Shown here: piece by piece, positions 60,679-64,000 of the stretch
Numbering within the stretch: position 1 is the first letter of the stretch
How the letters are laid out: each line of letters opens with the position of its first letter
DNA from: Rhodanobacteraceae bacterium
GTDB taxonomy: Bacteria; Pseudomonadota; Gammaproteobacteria; Xanthomonadales; Rhodanobacteraceae
DNA: 64,000 nucleotides
Direction of reading: 5' to 3'
Assembly (NCBI GenBank): GCA_016790075.1
Contig: JAEUPP010000006.1
Location: forward strand, 62,001-126,000
Translations under genes and position numbers: made by a program
Notes under the pieces: model-generated
Database searches by the model: none
What the model was told of the DNA's origin: nothing
What the model saw: only the letters and a program-made list of their open reading frames with translations

Positions 60679-63339
60679 TTACCAGAGCGGGCGGGTGAAA
60701 TCGAACTCGGGGGTTGCCGAGGCGCGCGCAAAAGCAGGGCCCAGGCCATAGTCAACGCCCAGCCGCAACAGCAAATGGGCGCGGCTGATGGAATCGACTT
60801 CCGGAGCAATCACGGCGCAGCCGGCCGCGTGTGCCTTGCGTACGAGTGCCAGCAAGGTGTCACTCATCGACTTTGCGGTGCCCAGTTCCGCCACCAGGCC
60901 GGCGGAAAGCCGCACGAAATCGATAGTCAGGTTCTTGAGTGCATGCACGGCCGCCCAGTCGCGACCGAAGTCGACAAGGCAGACGCGTACACCGCTTTGA
61001 TGCAGGAACTTCAGCCGTTCGGCGGCGCGAGCGCCGGCGTCGATCAATTCGGAGCAGGGCAACTCCAGGGTTAGTCCGGTGCCCGACAGGTGGCGCTCCT
61101 TGAGCTCGCGTGCCAGCCAGTAGGGGATATCCGGATCGAGCAAGGTGGCGACCGATTGGGGCACGAACAGACGCAGTTGGCGGCCGCGCTTGAGCTGTTC
61201 TTCGCGCACGCTCAACGAGCGTTCGAGCAGCCAGCGATCCAGCGTAGCCAACTGGTTGCACTCCGCGGCGACCGGGGCGAGTTCGGCATAGGCGACCGCG
61301 AGTCCAGCCTGGGTCGTGCTCTTGACCTTGAAGCTGAGTTCGAACTGGCCGCTGAGCTTGCCCGTCAGCGCTACGATAGGCTGGAAGTCGAATTGAGTCT
61401 GTTCGGGCGTCAGCGGCCTACTCAGTACCGCACGCACGGCCAGCAGTGGGTCCGACGGCAGCAGGGCGGCTTCCTTGGTCTCGAACCAGAGCACGCGGTT
61501 GCCGCCGAGGTGATTGGCGGCGATCTGTGCGGCTTCAGCGTTGGTCACGACCTCGTCCACGCTTGCATGTTCCCCACCGAGCAAGGCCATGCCTATGCTT
61601 GCGGTCAGTGGGTGACTCTGGTTCTGATACACGAAGGGTTGGTTCGCCAGCGCGAAACGCAGGCTTTCCGCCACGCCGGTGATATCGCTGCGCGAGCGGC
61701 GGCGCAGCAGGACAAAATAGTGGAAATCACTGTATTGCGCGGGAAGGTCGAGCTCGTCGAGCTGGCTGCGCAGCAGGTTCCCTACATGCGCGTCTATCGC
61801 CGCAAGGCCGGTCAGGCCGATGCGCTCGCGCAACTCACCGGCCCGGTCCAGCGCAATCGTCAGCAGCGCGGCCGAGCGGTCGCCAAGAGCCGAGCTGAGC
61901 TTTTCTATCAGCACGTTGCGGGAAAAAAGCCCTGTGCGTGAATCGCGGCCGTCCGGGTTGCCGATGACTTCGCGCAGCCAATGCGCACGGCGCACGCGTG
62001 ACGTGACCGCGCTGAGCAGATGACGCGTCTTCAGCGGCTTGACCAGGAATTCATCGCCGCCTGCGGCGATGGCGTCGAAGCGCAGATTCAGGGCCGAGGC
62101 ATCGGCAGCAACAATGATGGGGACGGCAGCGTATTCGGGTTGCTGTCGGATCATCTGGGTTAGCTCGATGCCGCCAACATCGGGCAGGTTGCAGTCGAGC
62201 ACGACCACATCGGGCCGGAATTCGGCCAGGGCACTCAGCGTTCCCTGGCCGTTGCCGACGATACGTGCTGTCATGCCGCGCTCGGCTAGCGCACGTGCAG
62301 CATCGACGGCATTGGGCCGGTCTGGTGCGACGAGCAGCACACGCCAGGCTGGAGCATTGGTATGCGCCAGCAGCTCGTCGAGCTTGGCAAGCACGCGCAG
62401 GCTGTCGACCGGCGCCTGAAAGAAGCCAGCGGCACCGGCGCGCATGGCGAGCAGGCGATGGCCGAGATCGGCATCCGGCGACACGACAATGAGACTGGGC
62501 AGTGCTTCGCCGTCGGCCACGAGCTTGTCGTAGATGGCGCGGACGCGGCCATAGATGCGCAGCTTGCGCGCGTCGAGGATCAGGGCGCCGGGTATGGCGT
62601 TCTCAAGAAAGCCCAGCAAGTCCTCGGACTGCGCCGCGATGCGCGTGTCAAACCCGCGTTCACGCAGTGCGCTGAGCAAGCCTGGCGCCACGCTGTCGTC
62701 GACGCCATGTAAAGCAATCGTGCGCGGCAAGCGCATCAGGCCGTCGCCGGCAGGACTCAGCGGTTCGGTCGAGGCGAGCATGCGGCTCAAAGCCGTGAGC
62801 GGCGTATCAGCTGTCGCTGCAGCTTCCCTGGAAGGCGCTGGCGGCGCCGCTTCTGCAGGGCTGGCCGCGGCGGGCTGCCCGGCAACCCGGACGGGTTCGG
62901 ATGCCGGCGGTTTCGTGATGGGCACCGGCGGCGGCGCTACCACCCCGGATTTCACGACCGGGATCTCGGCGCTGACACGCGCGCTGGGCAACGTGTGTAC
63001 TGCGGCCTTGGTGGTTGCGGACAGATCCGTCAGATCGGCACCGAGTGCTTCGACCATTTCGGCCAGGCGCTGCAGATCACGGGTATTGGGAACTAGTGCA
63101 TCGTCGATGAATGAACACAGATAGGCGGCTAGCCCCAGTGCATCACCGTTGAGCTTGTCGAGTCCTAGGCGTTCACTCGTGTCGGCAATCTGGTCGAGTT
63201 CGTCACCAAGCTGGCGTGCGGCGCTGCGATCCCATCCTCCCGAGGCCAGCGGCTGCCAGCGGCGCACTAGCGCAAGGCAGCGTTCACGCAGCTCGTCGCG
63301 AGCCGCTGCATCGGTGCGCCGACTGCCCTGATTGCTCAT
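60679..63339 (-). CDS. Multi-domain REC/degenerate GGDEF-EAL protein (FimX-like c-di-GMP effector)
   Basis: This 886-residue protein has an N-terminal helical, Hpt-like region (residues 15-110) and a Pro/Ala linker (130-185). A pseudo-receiver (205-325, D256 in LILDARKL) and a true receiver (333-450, D382 in VVVLDCNLPD, K434 in FLVKPLK) follow. The GGDEF domain (465-630) has YSDFHYFVLL where GGDEF should be, and the EAL domain (640-880) reads GQFELSFKV where E-x-L is expected and lacks the later catalytic acidic residues. The enzyme sites seem lost, so it probably binds c-di-GMP or scaffolds, as FimX does in type IV pilus control. No pilus gene is next to it. Confidence 0.9.
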   Translation of the reverse strand: MSNQGSRRTDAAARDELRERCLALVRRWQPLASGGWDRSAARQLGDELDQIADTSERLGLDKLNGDALGLAAYLCSFIDDALVPNTRDLQRLAEMVEALGADLTDLSATTKAAVHTLPSARVSAEIPVVKSGVVAPPPVPITKPPASEPVRVAGQPAAASPAEAAPPAPSREAAATADTPLTALSRMLASTEPLSPAGDGLMRLPRTIALHGVDDSVAPGLLSALRERGFDTRIAAQSEDLLGFLENAIPGALILDARKLRIYGRVRAIYDKLVADGEALPSLIVVSPDADLGHRLLAMRAGAAGFFQAPVDSLRVLAKLDELLAHTNAPAWRVLLVAPDRPNAVDAARALAERGMTARIVGNGQGTLSALAEFRPDVVVLDCNLPDVGGIELTQMIRQQPEYAAVPIIVAADASALNLRFDAIAAGGDEFLVKPLKTRHLLSAVTSRVRRAHWLREVIGNPDGRDSRTGLFSRNVLIEKLSSALGDRSAALLTIALDRAGELRERIGLTGLAAIDAHVGNLLRSQLDELDLPAQYSDFHYFVLLRRRSRSDITGVAESLRFALANQPFVYQNQSHPLTASIGMALLGGEHASVDEVVTNAEAAQIAANHLGGNRVLWFETKEAALLPSDPLLAVRAVLSRPLTPEQTQFDFQPIVALTGKLSGQFELSFKVKSTTQAGLAVAYAELAPVAAECNQLATLDRWLLERSLSVREEQLKRGRQLRLFVPQSVATLLDPDIPYWLARELKERHLSGTGLTLELPCSELIDAGARAAERLKFLHQSGVRVCLVDFGRDWAAVHALKNLTIDFVRLSAGLVAELGTAKSMSDTLLALVRKAHAAGCAVIAPEVDSISRAHLLLRLGVDYGLGPAFARASATPEFDFTRPLW

Positions 63340-63862
63340 GGATGGATCCCTCCTATGCCGATCATGCTACGCGTGACCGGCATCCCTAACGGTGCCGCTG
63401 CTGCGCTCGCTCTGATGATCTGCTCAGCCATCCGCTTGCCCTGTGTCGGTCCTGGGTGCGCCCGGCATATGGCGACCTGGAACGCAGCATGCAGCGTGCC
63501 GAAGTTCGCCGGCGTGCGTGCAATCACAGTTTAGTCCACTCGGCGGGTAGGCAGGGCTGGATCGGGCCGCGGCAAGCGGCGCCGCGCCGCTGGTGCCGGT
63601 GAATCACGGACCGAGCTAGGCAGTGAGGTGGCCGGCTGTGGGGCAGCGGTCGGCGGGAGAGGTCGAGTATCAAGGTATAGGACGTTATCAGGACGAAATC
63701 GTACCGAAAGGACGCAAATTGGATGCCGAAGCAAACCATGCAGCATGGTGGGCTGCTTTGCCGCAGTTGACCTTGCTGCCGAGGGAGGCCAGGCTCTGCC
63801 GCCGGCAAGCCAGGTCACAGACAGGTCAGATCACATGATCGTGAAATGTGGAGAGGTGGATA
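63340..63862. other. 523-bp intergenic region
   Basis: The region between the REC/GGDEF-EAL gene and the last partial gene has no reading frame with a good ribosome-binding site, codon pattern or motif. It contains GC-rich short palindromes (e.g. GCGGCGCCGC near 63580) and GATCA-ca-TGATC at 63829-63840 but no clear terminator or promoter. It probably holds the divergent promoters of the two flanking genes. Confidence 0.45.
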
Positions 63863-64000
63863 ATGCGTAAATATCTGCACCTGGTTGCGGCGTTGCTGTT
63901 CGTGCTCGTGAGCCTGTGGCAGTGCCTGTTCTGGGGCGGTGCGAGCACCTTGCCCGACATCGGTGCCAGTATCAGGCGTTCTGCGATGCGTGAGGCTCCG
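63863..64000 (+). CDS. Start of an exported or membrane protein (3' end outside window)
   Basis: An ATG 7 bases after a GAGAGG site opens a frame that runs to the right edge (46 codons). The sequence starts RKYLHLVAALLFVLVSLWQ, a positively charged n-region followed by a hydrophobic segment, so a signal peptide or membrane anchor. The rest reads CLFWGGASTLPDIGASIRRS. Nothing more can be said about its function. Confidence 0.6.
   Translation, partial: MRKYLHLVAALLFVLVSLWQCLFWGGASTLPDIGASIRRSAMREAP

Noticed and set aside
62030..62065. The string AGGDEFLVKP in the REC/GGDEF-EAL protein, which looks like a GGDEF motif.
   Set aside because: It falls at residues 427-436 in the true receiver domain, where GADDYLVKP-type sequence is normal; the actual GGDEF site is degenerate (YSDFH, about residue 537).
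63623..63838. A 71-codon frame upstream of the last partial gene.
   Set aside because: No ribosome-binding site or recognisable motif; the frame is probably open by chance.

Overview
The window is about 64 kb of high-GC chromosomal DNA from a gammaproteobacterium, most likely Lysobacterales/Xanthomonadales and close to Rhodanobacteraceae. This placement is inferred from GC-rich codon use, an S-adenosylhomocysteine (SAH) riboswitch in front of ahcY, an OxyR/AhpC/AhpD block, clustered tail-collar (MdpB-type) proteins with a DUF6916 partner, GTP-dependent PEPCK, FadE-type acyl-CoA dehydrogenase and a FimX-like degenerate GGDEF/EAL protein. No rRNA, tRNA, CRISPR array, insertion sequence or complete prophage was seen. 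Coding density is high and genes run in short operons on both strands.

Layout. 1-4.9 kb: the 3' end of a large secreted beta-helix protein, three tandem tail-collar proteins, a Tat-exported protein, a GNAT enzyme and a convergent DUF6916 gene, probably one surface-fibre cluster. 5-10 kb: a small exported protein, a secreted metzincin protease, metF, then ahcY behind a clear SAH riboswitch and promoter. 10-19.3 kb: exported proteins of unknown function (two are paralogues), a LytS/LytTR-type two-component pair, two divergent DUF2306 membrane proteins, a glutathione S-transferase and a cysteine-motif membrane protein. 19.3-25.5 kb: a fused alpha/beta 3-oxoacid CoA-transferase, a PlpD-like patatin autotransporter, and oxyR divergent from ahpC-ahpD with a recognisable OxyR operator.

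25.5-31.6 kb: a three-gene operon with 4-bp overlaps (zinc-knuckle protein, MglA/conservon-like small GTPase, roadblock/LC7 protein), then a repeat-solenoid DUF4097 protein and an M1 aminopeptidase. 31.7-42.8 kb: a LuxR-type regulator and a large accessory block made of a MopE-motif exported protein, a 1,988-residue Sec-exported Rhs/SpvB-like protein and a copper-amine-oxidase-N/DUF4127 protein. 43.3-50.5 kb: an orphan Pycsar-effector-like membrane protein, a hotdog protein, a TetR-controlled alpha/beta hydrolase-fadE operon and pckG. 50.7-56.4 kb: an ECF sigma/anti-sigma/DUF4097 operon, a TPR-sulfotransferase overlapping a 2-oxoglutarate dioxygenase, and a second sulfotransferase. 56.4-64 kb: membrane protein, GNAT, FMN-binding PNPOx-like protein divergent from a MocR regulator, SufT, a membrane protein, a four-domain degenerate c-di-GMP effector and the start of a further exported protein.

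Genes that clearly work together: ahcY/metF in the methyl cycle; oxyR/ahpC/ahpD in peroxide defence; TetR/hydrolase/fadE, the CoA-transferase and pckG in fatty-acid or ketone use and gluconeogenesis; ECF sigma with its anti-sigma; MocR with the FMN-binding protein. Least explained and most worth pursuit: the collar/beta-helix cluster, the GTPase/roadblock/zinc-knuckle operon, the Sec-exported Rhs with no visible immunity gene, and the sulfotransferase/dioxygenase pair.
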